From: Chitinophaga pinensis
GTDB taxonomy: Bacteria > Bacteroidota > Bacteroidia > Chitinophagales > Chitinophagaceae
Direction: 5' to 3'
Assembly: GCA_945878115.1 (NCBI GenBank)
Contig: CAMDVD010000004.1
Location: forward strand, 1 to 64,000
DNA: 64,000 bases
Below, piece by piece: positions 9,918 through 19,923 of the stretch (within the stretch, counting starts at the first letter, position 1; each line of letters begins with the position of its first letter). The position numbers were made by a program, and so were the translations under genes. The notes below the pieces were generated by a model, which searched no databases, was not told the DNA's origin, and saw only the letters and a list, made by a program, of their open reading frames with translations.

Positions 9918-10808
9918 TTATTCTACTTCTGTTTTTGCATATTCCTCGTCCAGTATTTTGACATATTTTCTTTCTTTCAAAATATATTTATTCCCTTTCG
10001 CCAAAAAATGAACGATTAGATTTTCTACTGATATTGGACTGCTATCCGCCAAGTCTGCTATATTACTATATCCAATTTGATGACCATCAATAATAATAAT
10101 CATGCCTGAACCAATGGCTTCCATCACATTGCCACCTGTAATTAATAAGCCTGTATCTTCACCCAAGCCAATACCAATACAAGATGGATTTGCAGAAATG
10201 GCTTGTGCCAAACGACCGAATCTTCCACGCTTATCGAAATGAGAATCAAAAATAACATCCCGCATGAAAGCCAATCCAGTAGTCACTTTCACAGCACCTT
10301 TTAAATGTGCATTCGCTGCATTGCCTTCATAAATCATGGTATTGCTCATCGCCATTGCACCAGCACTCGTTCCTGCCACCAAAAATCCTTCTTCTTCAAA
10401 ATATCGTTCGTGTAAAATGCGATAAATTTCAGTGCCGCCAAAAGTAGCAGTCAATCGCATTTGATTACCGCCTGTAAACATCACCGCATCGGCTTCACGA
10501 ATGCGTTGAATATAGTCAGGATTTTGCGCATCTTCACGATTACGAATATCCATGCAATGCATATTAGTACATTGCAATTTAGAAAATGCATCCATGTAAT
10601 TTGCGCCTACTTCTACCGGTATGGTTGAAGCAGTTGTAATCACTTCAATTCTACTATGGATACCATGTTTCGTTTCCTCAACAATTCGGCTTAATATGCC
10701 TTGTTCAAAAAAGTTCAGATTATTTCTTTGTATAAAACCTTGCTCTAAGTCAGTTCCTTTATCTTCTGCTCCTCCTATCGGAATGAGTATGCCTTTGGGT
10801 GTCATCAT
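9918..10808 (-). CDS. cphB: Cyanophycinase (peptidase S51)
   Basis: About 296 residues from the Met at 10808, chosen because the family begins near 'TPKGILIPIGGAEDKG'; a Met six codons upstream also fits the frame. The nucleophile serine sits in GTSAGA (residues 152-157 counted from the upstream Met), with 'FTGGNQ' for the oxyanion pocket and 'FDSHFDKRGRFGRL' for the conserved C-terminal part. Cyanophycinase cuts the storage polymer multi-L-arginyl-poly-L-aspartate into beta-Asp-Arg dipeptides. No cyanophycin synthetase or isoaspartyl peptidase lies beside it. DUF445 and an aspartate aminotransferase follow in the same direction. Confidence 0.88.
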   Translation of the reverse strand: MMTPKGILIPIGGAEDKGTDLEQGFIQRNNLNFFEQGILSRIVEETKHGIHSRIEVITTASTIPVEVGANYMDAFSKLQCTNMHCMDIRNREDAQNPDYIQRIREADAVMFTGGNQMRLTATFGGTEIYRILHERYFEEEGFLVAGTSAGAMAMSNTMIYEGNAANAHLKGAVKVTTGLAFMRDVIFDSHFDKRGRFGRLAQAISANPSCIGIGLGEDTGLLITGGNVMEAIGSGMIIIIDGHQIGYSNIADLADSSPISVENLIVHFLAKGNKYILKERKYVKILDEEYAKTEVE

Positions 10809-11130
10809 AGCTATATAGATTTGCAAATATATAGGCTTTGCCCCTAAATTCTTAGAGATTAAAGAACTAATTTGGCAAGGTGGGAAAGTGGTTAATAACA
10901 GCTAAAGGGCTTGCGCAGTGGCTTTTACAAGGACTTTCACTGGGTAAACAACTATACATTCATCGAAAACCCATTCGCCAAAAAGGCACAAAAAATTGGA
11001 GAGTAATACCCTTTGTCCATTTCATTTCATGAAGCCATCTGTTGATGAATTGCCGATTTATTTTCCAACCTTTGCAAAGCTTAGCGAGTCTTCCAACTAC
11101 GTCAATTAGACATAAATTTAAACGAAAACT
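10809..11130. other. Intergenic spacer between divergent genes
   Basis: About 320 bases between cphB (minus) and the beta-helix protein (plus). Only very short open frames are present, none with a recognisable product. It must carry the promoters for both divergent genes, but I cannot place convincing boxes. Confidence 0.5.
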
Positions 11131-12930
11131 ATGAAATATTTTTTCTCTTTCTGGATGATACTTAGTGTATCCAAAATTTTTGCACTCACCAACATTACAA
11201 CACCAAACGTATCTGGCACATGGTCTCTTGCCGGATCGCCATATATTGTACAAGTGCCCATTACAGTATCAGCAGCACTTTCTCTCACCATACAACCTGG
11301 CGTAGAGGTACGTTTTATGCCTGCTACCAAATTAGATGTGAACGGCAAATTGATTGCGAAAGGAACTAGCAACTCGCCTATCGTTTTTTCTGCAAATGAT
11401 ACCATCGGTTGGAGCAATGAAAATGTTACAACTGGCGGATGGGGCGGCATCCATATTTTTCAATACCAAGGAAGTGGAGTAGATAGTTCCAAAATGGAAT
11501 TCTGTACCATCAAAGATTGCAAGTACGGCTACTCTACGTATATAGCAGATATGTGTCCCTTTCTAGCGTGTCGAAAACTTAAATTAAGCAACTGCAATTT
11601 TACCCATAATACTTGTGGTACAGGCGCGAATACAAGTGGCACTGTAGTTACCTTAAGCACACAGTCCACAACCGACACCATTGAATTGGACATGTGTGAT
11701 GTATCTGAAAATACATCCGTGTTCGGCGTTGTTCGATTTGAAAATTACCAAGGTGGTTATACCTACATACATCGCACCCGTGTACACCATAACCATGAAT
11801 GCTCTTCTATTTGGGGTTCTTGGTTTAATGCCTTAATCGAAAATAATGAAGTAGACCATAACGACATGATCAATGACAATGCCCCTATTAAAATGTCTAT
11901 TGGCACGGCTACTATTCGTTTCAATAAAGTGCACCACAATCAATGCCATCAACTAGCTGCCATTGGATGTAGATCCGGAAAAATTGATATCGACAATAAT
12001 CTTATTTGCAACAATGAACAACTCGATGGCAACTGCGGTGCAACTGGCGGTGGTGGCGGTATTCATTTAGCCCATAATGAAGGCGGTGCAAATTTTGCTG
12101 ATACCTATTATCGTGTTCGAAACAATGTAATTGCAAATAATTATTCCGCTTATGGAGGTGGCGGTATCTATGTGTATCATGCAAAAGCTGATATCATGAA
12201 CAATACTATTGTCAATAATAGTACGGCATTGGGTAGCGGAAATGCACTCTTAATTCTAGATGCCATGTCGGAAGTAAAAGTGAAAAATAATTTATTTAAA
12301 GGCAATTCAATTCCCAATTGGGCAGATAGTTTAAAGGTACTGTCCATCTATTCTTGCAACACATTATTGTTCGATAATAATTATATACCAGGACAATTTT
12401 ATCAAGCAGTCAGCGGTTCGTATGCACAATTACTAGGCGACACATCACATAATGTAATAGGCAATAGCCCAATGTTAACAGCACCTACAGCAAACTCACT
12501 GGTAACCACCGATGCAACGACTGCCAATTTCAATCTTCAAATTTTATCGCCTTGTGTAGACAAAGGAGATACAGTTGGCGCCTCCTGTTTACCGATTGAT
12601 TATCTAAGTAACAATAGAATCATGGGTCCTAAAATTGATATCGGTGCGTTCGAAGTCATCAAGAGTGGTGAAGGTATTTTTGAACAAAATCAGAATAAAA
12701 CAAGCTTTCATTTTTATCCAAATCCGGCGCTTGATTTAGTGCAAGTTTCTACTCTTTTACATAAAGGCGTTCTGCAACTTTTCAATGTAGAAGGACGTAT
12801 TCTTAAAAGCATCCACTTCCTTCAATCCAATTTTCAATTTTCTGTAAAAGATATTACACCAGGTATTTATTTCATTCGATTGACAGATGGAGAACATCAT
12901 AGCAAGACAGAAAAAATAATGGTGGATTAA
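11131..12930 (+). CDS. Secreted right-handed parallel beta-helix protein with T9SS C-terminal domain
   Basis: 599 residues with a signal peptide (MKYFFSFWMILSVSKIFALT). Repeated coils of the form 'I-x-N-N-x-h-x-x-N' (IENNEVDHND, IRFNKVHHNQ, IDNNLICNNE, VRNNVIANNY, IMNNTIVNNS, VKNNLFKGNS) mark a parallel beta-helix (PbH1/NosD-like), a fold common in polysaccharide-active or surface proteins. The last ~75 residues are a type A sorting domain ('FHFYPNPALDLVQV … LFNVEGRILK … ITPGIYFIRL'), so it is exported by the type IX system. I see no catalytic signature that names a substrate. It stands alone, divergent from cphB. Confidence 0.82.
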   Translation: MKYFFSFWMILSVSKIFALTNITTPNVSGTWSLAGSPYIVQVPITVSAALSLTIQPGVEVRFMPATKLDVNGKLIAKGTSNSPIVFSANDTIGWSNENVTTGGWGGIHIFQYQGSGVDSSKMEFCTIKDCKYGYSTYIADMCPFLACRKLKLSNCNFTHNTCGTGANTSGTVVTLSTQSTTDTIELDMCDVSENTSVFGVVRFENYQGGYTYIHRTRVHHNHECSSIWGSWFNALIENNEVDHNDMINDNAPIKMSIGTATIRFNKVHHNQCHQLAAIGCRSGKIDIDNNLICNNEQLDGNCGATGGGGGIHLAHNEGGANFADTYYRVRNNVIANNYSAYGGGGIYVYHAKADIMNNTIVNNSTALGSGNALLILDAMSEVKVKNNLFKGNSIPNWADSLKVLSIYSCNTLLFDNNYIPGQFYQAVSGSYAQLLGDTSHNVIGNSPMLTAPTANSLVTTDATTANFNLQILSPCVDKGDTVGASCLPIDYLSNNRIMGPKIDIGAFEVIKSGEGIFEQNQNKTSFHFYPNPALDLVQVSTLLHKGVLQLFNVEGRILKSIHFLQSNFQFSVKDITPGIYFIRLTDGEHHSKTEKIMVD

Positions 12931-13049
12931 AGAATTTAATCTTGATATTTAAATTGGCAAAAATATCTATGCCGTAGCGTATTTTTTGAAAAAAATTAAA
13001 GCTTACTTTTAAAATGCCATAGTGTATAAAAAAAATAAATGCTACGTTA

Positions 13050-13134
13050 GGGCGGCATACACGCTTTTCACTTCAATCTTTTTGCTGCAGAGCCAGCAAA
13101 AAGGATTTCCGTTACAATCGTTGCCGCAATACAA
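13050..13134 (-). repeat. Dispersed palindromic element with conserved hexaloop, copy A
   Basis: Ends GCGGCA (13052-13057) and TGCCGC (13122-13127) enclose a perfect 10-bp hairpin, CTTTTTGCTG 13078-13087 with CAGCAAAAAG 13094-13103 and hexaloop CAGAGC (GCTCTG on the minus strand). The 12974-13049 flank carries GTAGCGTATTTT- and GCTAC-type sequences that also precede copy E. It lies downstream of both convergent genes. Sister copies are at 36399, 51177, 56626 and 60369. Confidence 0.8.
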
Positions 13135-13169
13135 AGGAAGGCATCGTTTAACGCGAAGCCTTCCTTAAT

Positions 13170-14150
13170 TTACTTCGCTAGCACCTCTATCATTTCCAAT
13201 AAATCTTCTGGTAAAGGGCTATGCATTTTGACACAAGAAGTAAACGGCGTAAAATGAATTTTACCATTAACCAATCCAAGCATTTCTTGTGTGCGACCTG
13301 CAAGCAGCGCTTCTACCGCAGCATGACCAAGCCGGCTTGCCAACATTCTATCATTACAACTTGGTGAACCTCCTCTTTGTATATGACCAAGTATCGTTAC
13401 TCTAGTATCCAACTGAGGCAATTCTTTGGCAATTATTTTTTGTAATTCTAATGCACCACCAAACTCATCTCCTTCTGCAACAACAATAATACTGGTCATT
13501 TTTTTTCTTCGTTGATCATCTTGAATAGACGACAATATTTCATTCAATTTTTCTTTTTGTTCAGGAATAAAAATATGTTCGGCACCACAGGCAATGCCAC
13601 TGTGTAAGGCGATATAACCAGCATCTCTGCCCATTACTTCTACCAAAAAAATTCTGTCATGTGCTTCAGCAGTATCTCTAATTTTATCGATTGCACTTAC
13701 TGCTGTGTTTACCGCTGTATCAAATCCAATAGTAAAATCTGTACCGAACAAATCATTATCTATAGTGCCTGGCAAACCAATGGCTGGAATTTGATAAGAA
13801 GAAAAAAAATCTACAGCACCTCTAAAGGTGCCATCTCCACCAATTAATATCAAAGCTTCAATATTATTTTTAATCAATTGTTGATAAGCTTTTTCCATTC
13901 CATCCTTTGTCATAAACTCCTTACTGCGAGCAGTTTTCAGAATAGTACCTCCTCGTTGAATAATATTGGAAACACTGGTTGTTTTTAATTCTTGTATCTC
14001 CCCTTCTATCATTCCTTGGTAACCTCGCAGGATGCCAAACGGAATAATTTGATGATAAATAGAAGTTCTTACTATGGCTCTGATTGCAGCATTCATGCCT
14101 GGCGAATCACCGCCAGAAGTTAATATACCTATATTGGAAAATTGTTTCAT
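13170..14150 (-). CDS. pfkA: ATP-dependent 6-phosphofructokinase
   Basis: Starting at the ATG at 14150 gives 326 residues, the normal size; the open frame extends 33 codons further but lacks family resemblance there. The nucleotide-binding loop 'GILTSGGDSPGMNAAIRA' opens the protein, followed by 'GGDGTFRGA', the catalytic 'PGTIDND' and 'VEVMGRDAGYIAL'; 'GHIQRGGSPS' is the later fructose-phosphate-binding strand. It phosphorylates fructose 6-phosphate in glycolysis. It is a single gene, divergent from the small secreted protein at 14262. Confidence 0.95.
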   Translation of the reverse strand: MKQFSNIGILTSGGDSPGMNAAIRAIVRTSIYHQIIPFGILRGYQGMIEGEIQELKTTSVSNIIQRGGTILKTARSKEFMTKDGMEKAYQQLIKNNIEALILIGGDGTFRGAVDFFSSYQIPAIGLPGTIDNDLFGTDFTIGFDTAVNTAVSAIDKIRDTAEAHDRIFLVEVMGRDAGYIALHSGIACGAEHIFIPEQKEKLNEILSSIQDDQRRKKMTSIIVVAEGDEFGGALELQKIIAKELPQLDTRVTILGHIQRGGSPSCNDRMLASRLGHAAVEALLAGRTQEMLGLVNGKIHFTPFTSCVKMHSPLPEDLLEMIEVLAK

Positions 14151-14219
14151 CTGTTTTTTATTATCAAAAATAAAAGTACAGCTAAATGGATAATACTTAT
14201 TACTTTTTAAAAATAAGAG

Positions 14220-14227
14220 TAACTTTG
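14220..14227 (+). promoter_or_regulatory. Possible TAnnTTTG promoter box for the 14262 operon
   Basis: TAACTTTG matches the Bacteroidota -7 consensus TAnnTTTG exactly and lies 34 bases before the ATG at 14262. No clear TTG -33 element is seen at the usual distance, so this is tentative. Confidence 0.4.
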
Positions 14228-14261
14228 AGACTCTATATTGTTTAAACATAAAAAATAATTT

Positions 14262-14714
14262 ATGAATAAATTACTACTCCTACTTATTGGCTTTCTTTTT
14301 TCAATGTCCAATATTTCTCAAGCACAGATTGCCGATCAAGCTGCAAACATTTGGATTCAAATGATTGACAATCCCAACACAAATTATTACGTTGCCATAA
14401 AAGCATACGACACCTATTGGCAAGACAAAGAAAAACCAGAAGAGGAAGAGGATATGATAAACGAGGAGAGCTCGAGTAAAGAAGCAAGCAAGGAAAAGAA
14501 AAAAGAAGAAAAGGAAAGAGAAAAGAAACTACAGAAAATGTCGCCTGAGCAAAGGAGACAATTGGATGAATTAAAATACCAATGTAAACGTTTTGAAAAC
14601 TGGAAGAGAGAAGTCTTTCCTTTTGTCCAAGAAGATGGCCGCATATTGACTATGGAGGAACGCCTCGACATTTGGAAAAAACAACAAGAAGAGTTAAACC
14701 AACAAAAAAAATAG
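14262..14714 (+). CDS. Small secreted, highly charged coiled-coil protein
   Basis: 150 residues. A signal peptide (hydrophobic core LLLLLIGFLFS, cleavage near SQAQ) is followed by ~40 ordinary residues (IWIQMIDNPNTNYYVAIKAY) and then a long Lys/Glu segment (about 60-110) likely to form charged helix, ending 'MEERLDIWKKQQEELNQQKK'. I do not recognise a family. The giant Asp-box/dockerin gene begins three bases after its stop, so both are surely on one transcript; a helper, chaperone or surface partner for that protein is possible (inference). Confidence 0.75.
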   Translation: MNKLLLLLIGFLFSMSNISQAQIADQAANIWIQMIDNPNTNYYVAIKAYDTYWQDKEKPEEEEDMINEESSSKEASKEKKKEEKEREKKLQKMSPEQRRQLDELKYQCKRFENWKREVFPFVQEDGRILTMEERLDIWKKQQEELNQQKK

Positions 14715-14717
14715 ACC

Positions 14718-17700
14718 ATGCAAAAAAATATACTTCTAACCATCAGCCTATTTTTTATAAGCCTATTTGCAGAAGCCCAATTAGCCAATTGGAGCGCTGT
14801 ATTACCAACAAAATTCCCAACAAATGCAAGTGGTCAAATTCATGGTATAAGCAGAGTCAGTCAATTAAAATTCCACCCTACTAGCGCTACAAAAATGTAT
14901 GCAGTTAGTGCAAGAGGTGGATTATTTATTTCTACAGATGCCGGTGCGAATTGGTCGGTAACTCCAGGAACTGACTTCATGCCAAATACTCGTTTAGCTT
15001 CTGTTTGTGTCGACTTTACCAATGATCAAATTATTTACTTAGGTACTGGCGATCACAATTATTATTACAATGGAAATGGTGTGATGAAATCAACCAATGG
15101 CGGTCAAACATTTACCCAAACCTCCCTTACTGGTAAATTGGTAATTGACATGGTCATGGATCCTACTAACCATAATATTATTGTCGCAATTACGAATCAA
15201 GGAATTTATAAAACTACAGATGCAGGCGCCACTTGGGTATTAAAAACCGCTTCTCGTCCTTTTGATGAAATAAAACAAAAAACGCCTGTTTCCAGAGTGC
15301 TCTATTCTTGTACGACGGACTCTGCATTTTTTAGATCAACCGACTTCGGTGATACTTGGTCGCAAATTACGAATGGCATTGTATTACCTGCGGGAACTAC
15401 AAATGGCAATGGTTGTAGAATAGCAGTAACACCAGCAGATAGTAATGTAGTGTATTTAGGTATGGTTGTAAATGGTGGTACTATTTATAAATCAACGGAT
15501 GGAGGTAGCACTTTCGTAGCGAAAAAAAATACGGTCAGTCCTTACCTAACTTATTATGCAAATTTGAACACATCCTCAGGACAAGGAGATTATAATTTTG
15601 GGATTGGTGTAGACAGAACCAATGCGAATATTGTATACCTTGTTGCACACAATAATTGGAAGTCTACAGATGGCGGACTTACATGGACTTTGCTCACCAA
15701 CTGGTATGAAAAATGCCATACCGATATGCATCAAATTGTAACATCTCCTTACAATAATAATAACCTATACAATGTGAACGATGGCGGTATATTTTTAAGC
15801 ACGGATGGTGGTAGTAATTGGACGCCAAAAAGTGATGGCATTTATGGTTATGAAATTTATCATGGCAATTGCAGCCCAACTAGAAAAGACATCATTAGCA
15901 TTGGCACACAAGACAATGGCGAATTGTATTCTAACACACTTGGTTGGTATACCAATCGTGGTGGTGATTGGGGTTCGCAATGTGCATTTGATTATCGACC
16001 AAGTAGTTATATGGTTTACTATTATCAAAACAACCAACGTCGTTTAGTGAATGGCGGAAATTCTACGTATGGCTTACCAAATCAAGTAACTTTATTGCAT
16101 GATATAGCCTTTCATAGAAGTAATCCGAATCTGGCTTTTGTTGCAGATTCCTTTATTTATCGAACAAATGACTTAACAGCCACAGGACCAACTTGGACGC
16201 AAATTGCAAGCCTTGGCAAAAAAGTAATGGCGATGCAAGTATCCTTTGCCGATACCAATAGATTATACATCATCACAAGCGACAATACGTTTTATGTAAG
16301 TGCAAATGCCTTGTCAGCTACACCAACATTTACTAGTTATACCCTACCAAGTACTAGCAATAACAGAGCTAGCATAACCACTATCAAATCCAATCCAGCT
16401 GTGGTTTATATCACCATCAACACGCAAGTATATCGCTCGGCAAATTATGGTGCAACATGGACAAATACCACCTATAATCTCCCTTCAGTGAATCATGTAA
16501 AAATTATTGCTGATGAATATTATTCTGGCAATGAATTAGTTTTTATCGCCAGTAATAATGCGGTTTATTATAAAGTTGGAACCGCTACTGCATGGACTAT
16601 TTATAATACCAATTTACCAACAAGAACAGAGGCCATCGACTTATCCATTTTTAATGATAGTACATCCAATTCTGTTTTGCGCTATGCTAGTTATGGTAGA
16701 GGAATGTGGGAAACACCCATTTCAAATCTCCGTGCCATCAACGCAAATTTTATAGCGAACCAACTCAATCCTTGCTTAGGAGAAGCCGTTACATTTTCCG
16801 ATTTATCAACAGGTAATATAGCTAGCAGAACATGGTCATTCCCGGGTGGCACACCTTCTACTTCAACTGCTGTAAGCCCAATTGTAACATATGCAAGCAA
16901 TGGAATTTACAGCGCCACACTAACCGTTTCTGATGGCGTTACAAATAGTACACTTACGCTTCCAAATTATATTAATACCAACGGTGCGACAATCCCACTA
17001 GCCGAGGGTTTTGAAGGCAGTATAGATCCGCCAAGTGGATGGAAAAATATAGACATTGGAACGCTTGGATATACCTGGGCTAAATCATCTGCTGCGGGCG
17101 GATTTGGCAATTCTACTAATGCGATGATGTTTGACAATTATTCATGGAATGTAGTTGGCGAAAAAGATGAATTAATCACTACTAAATTAAATTTAGTTGG
17201 GCTTACATCTGCTGCATTGACTTTCGATTTGGCTTATCAAATTTTTACGGGCTACTCCGATTCATTGAATGTTTTGGTATCTACAGATTGTGGTGCAACG
17301 TACACCAATATGTATGCTAAAGATGCAAATGGATTGACGACTGCCGGAAGTGGTGGCAATAATTTTGTTCCTACATCATCGCAATGGCGAACAGAATCTA
17401 TTAATTTAAATGCCTATGTAGGACAACAAATTTTCATCAAGTTTCAAAATGTAAATGGTTACGGCAATAAATTATATATCGACAATGTGAATATTTTTTC
17501 ACCACCTACTGCAAGTTTCACCGCAAATCCTCTTAATATCTGTCAAGGCTCGACTGTAACATTTACGAATACGTCTACAGGTTTGGCAAGTTCGTATCTT
17601 TGGTCTTTCCCAGGTGGAACACCTGCTACATCCACTGCTACAAATCCAGTAGTCACTTATGCCAATAGTGGTGTGTATAATGTTAGTTTAATAGCTACTA

Positions 17701-19724
17701 ATGCTGCTGGTTCTAATACTTCTACTCAAGCCAATTATGTGACTGTAAATTCGAGTATTTTGCCTTCAGTAAATATCAGTGTTACTTACTTTATTATTTG
17801 TGCAGGCACATCTGTTACATTCACTGCAACACCGACTAATGGCGGCTCTACACCATCTTACCAATGGAAAGTAAATGGAACTAATGTTGGAACCAATAGT
17901 TCTACTTACACAACATCTACTTTAAGCAATGGACAAATTGTAACTTGTGTAATGACTTCTTCCACTGCATGTGCAAGTCCTACGACAGCCACTTCAAACA
18001 GTGTTATTATGACGGTTAATCAACCAACATCTTCTAACTTATCCGTTTCTGCATGCTCTTCCTATTCATGGTCATGCAATGCAACGACCTATACTACTTC
18101 TGGCAACTACACCTGTTCTTCTTTAAATGCCAATAATTGCACACATACAACGACATTGAACTTAACAGTAAACGCAAACACAAGTTCCAGCCAAACGGTT
18201 ACAGCAACTTCTGCAACCTATACTTGGTCAGTAAATAATGTGACTTATACGAGTTCCGGAACTTATACTTCTACCAGTTTAAATGCAGCAGGATGTACCC
18301 ATACTTCCACTTTAATTTTAACTATCCCTGCCAATAATTATAATTGCTATGTTAAGAATTTTTCTCAACCCTCTGCTTCTCAAATGGAATTTGACATATG
18401 GATAGAATGGACTGGTACCAATACTGCCAAGCTGCAGTCCTTTCAAGCTGGTATTGATTTCAATCATGCAGGCATGTCGAATGGTGGACCTACAACCATG
18501 ACTGGTTCCTTCATTGCTGGCACTGCATCTCCTTCCTTATTACCACCACAAAATGCACCAACCGTAAGCATCAATGCAACAAGTAAACAATTTAGAATAG
18601 CAGCTGCCATCGCAACTACTGCAGCAAGTGCACAAACCATTCCCCCACCCAATGGTTTCAGATTAGGCAGATTTAGAATCGACAATGGAGGTGTTCCATT
18701 TACCTCCAATAGTACACCTAATATGGTTTGGTTTTTTGGAACTGCAAGCTCTACCCTAACAAAAACAACCGTGATTTGCTATTTAAATGGTGCTAGTTCT
18801 GGCACTACAGTAACAATCAATGCGAACCATACCATTGTGAATCCAATTGTATTAAATCCGCCTGGACCATCTCAATCTATTTTATCCAATGGCTCAGGCG
18901 CAGCAACCGTTTGCAGTCCTTCCACAGCCAATATCAAAGTCACAATAACTGGTGGTACATCACCTTATACAGTCGTTTACACCAATGGCACGAACAATTT
19001 TACGGTTAATAATTATATCAGTGGTTCGGACATTCCTGTTGCACAAACTGGCACCTATAGCCTTGTATCCGTAACTGCAACCGGTGGTGGTACAGGCTTG
19101 AATTTAAACAGTGGAACAGCAACTGTAAATATCAATACCTGTACAGCAACATTAAATTTAAAATGCCATATTCAAGGTTATTATCTTGGCGCGAATAACA
19201 TGACCAATGTATTATACAATGAAGCAATGGAAACAAACCCATCCACAAATGTAGATACCGTCACAGTTGAATTGCGCAATGCCGCAATACCACATAATTT
19301 GGAAGGAACTTACAAAGGTGTTTTACAATCCAATGGCACTATCACTTGCACATACCCTGGCACTGTGATTACCAAATCTTGTTATGTAGTCGTACGGCAT
19401 CGCAATACCTTAGAAACATGGAGTAGCAATCCTTTCACAGTTGCAGCTACTAATAATTATGATTTCACAACCGCAGCCAATAAAGCCTATGGCAATAATG
19501 AATTGGACATAATGAATGAAAATATTTGGTCGATGTATAATGGTGATTTGAATCAAGACGGTGCTATTGATGCAAATGATTATTTAATATTAGATATAGA
19601 CATGCAAGGCTTTGCAAGTGGTTACTATGCCTCCGATATAAATGGAGATGGTACAGTAGACTCCTCCGATTTCTTAATTCTCGATGCCAATATACAGGGA
19701 TTTATTAGTAGTATTACGCCATAG
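14718..19724 (+). CDS. Giant secreted Asp-box beta-propeller / PKD / dockerin-tailed protein
   Basis: 1668 residues with a signal peptide (…LFAEAQ). The first ~650 residues hold about eight Asp-box motifs (STDAGANW, TTDAGATW, STDFGDTW, STDGGSTF, STDGGLTW, STDGGSNW, SANYGATW), as in sortilin/VPS10-type propellers. Two PKD-like domains with 'WSFPGGTP' flank a cleaved-adhesin/MAM-like jelly roll (from 'EGFEG' to 'YIDNVNI'). Ser/Thr-rich Ig-like repeats follow. The tail carries 'IQGYYLGANNM', 'VVVRHRNTLETWSSNPF' and two EF-hand-like dockerin loops (DLNQDGAIDANDY, DINGDGTVDSSDF). It has no ordinary T9SS sorting domain. A surface adhesin or glycan-binding role is inferred. Confidence 0.83.
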   Translation: MQKNILLTISLFFISLFAEAQLANWSAVLPTKFPTNASGQIHGISRVSQLKFHPTSATKMYAVSARGGLFISTDAGANWSVTPGTDFMPNTRLASVCVDFTNDQIIYLGTGDHNYYYNGNGVMKSTNGGQTFTQTSLTGKLVIDMVMDPTNHNIIVAITNQGIYKTTDAGATWVLKTASRPFDEIKQKTPVSRVLYSCTTDSAFFRSTDFGDTWSQITNGIVLPAGTTNGNGCRIAVTPADSNVVYLGMVVNGGTIYKSTDGGSTFVAKKNTVSPYLTYYANLNTSSGQGDYNFGIGVDRTNANIVYLVAHNNWKSTDGGLTWTLLTNWYEKCHTDMHQIVTSPYNNNNLYNVNDGGIFLSTDGGSNWTPKSDGIYGYEIYHGNCSPTRKDIISIGTQDNGELYSNTLGWYTNRGGDWGSQCAFDYRPSSYMVYYYQNNQRRLVNGGNSTYGLPNQVTLLHDIAFHRSNPNLAFVADSFIYRTNDLTATGPTWTQIASLGKKVMAMQVSFADTNRLYIITSDNTFYVSANALSATPTFTSYTLPSTSNNRASITTIKSNPAVVYITINTQVYRSANYGATWTNTTYNLPSVNHVKIIADEYYSGNELVFIASNNAVYYKVGTATAWTIYNTNLPTRTEAIDLSIFNDSTSNSVLRYASYGRGMWETPISNLRAINANFIANQLNPCLGEAVTFSDLSTGNIASRTWSFPGGTPSTSTAVSPIVTYASNGIYSATLTVSDGVTNSTLTLPNYINTNGATIPLAEGFEGSIDPPSGWKNIDIGTLGYTWAKSSAAGGFGNSTNAMMFDNYSWNVVGEKDELITTKLNLVGLTSAALTFDLAYQIFTGYSDSLNVLVSTDCGATYTNMYAKDANGLTTAGSGGNNFVPTSSQWRTESINLNAYVGQQIFIKFQNVNGYGNKLYIDNVNIFSPPTASFTANPLNICQGSTVTFTNTSTGLASSYLWSFPGGTPATSTATNPVVTYANSGVYNVSLIATNAAGSNTSTQANYVTVNSSILPSVNISVTYFIICAGTSVTFTATPTNGGSTPSYQWKVNGTNVGTNSSTYTTSTLSNGQIVTCVMTSSTACASPTTATSNSVIMTVNQPTSSNLSVSACSSYSWSCNATTYTTSGNYTCSSLNANNCTHTTTLNLTVNANTSSSQTVTATSATYTWSVNNVTYTSSGTYTSTSLNAAGCTHTSTLILTIPANNYNCYVKNFSQPSASQMEFDIWIEWTGTNTAKLQSFQAGIDFNHAGMSNGGPTTMTGSFIAGTASPSLLPPQNAPTVSINATSKQFRIAAAIATTAASAQTIPPPNGFRLGRFRIDNGGVPFTSNSTPNMVWFFGTASSTLTKTTVICYLNGASSGTTVTINANHTIVNPIVLNPPGPSQSILSNGSGAATVCSPSTANIKVTITGGTSPYTVVYTNGTNNFTVNNYISGSDIPVAQTGTYSLVSVTATGGGTGLNLNSGTATVNINTCTATLNLKCHIQGYYLGANNMTNVLYNEAMETNPSTNVDTVTVELRNAAIPHNLEGTYKGVLQSNGTITCTYPGTVITKSCYVVVRHRNTLETWSSNPFTVAATNNYDFTTAANKAYGNNELDIMNENIWSMYNGDLNQDGAIDANDYLILDIDMQGFASGYYASDINGDGTVDSSDFLILDANIQGFISSITP

Positions 19725-19923
19725 GGGAATAAGAGATTTTTGGAGAGAAAGTATTAAGCCCATTTGATGAAATTAATGTATTATCCAATATCTTCGTCAT
19801 GTTTATGCAACAAACTATCCTAGCCAATCAATCATTCTAAAAAAAAATTAGTGAACCTAAATGGATACTTCCTTTGCAAGTAAAATTGAAACACGAATCC
19901 ACTAAAAAATTAAACAAACACAG

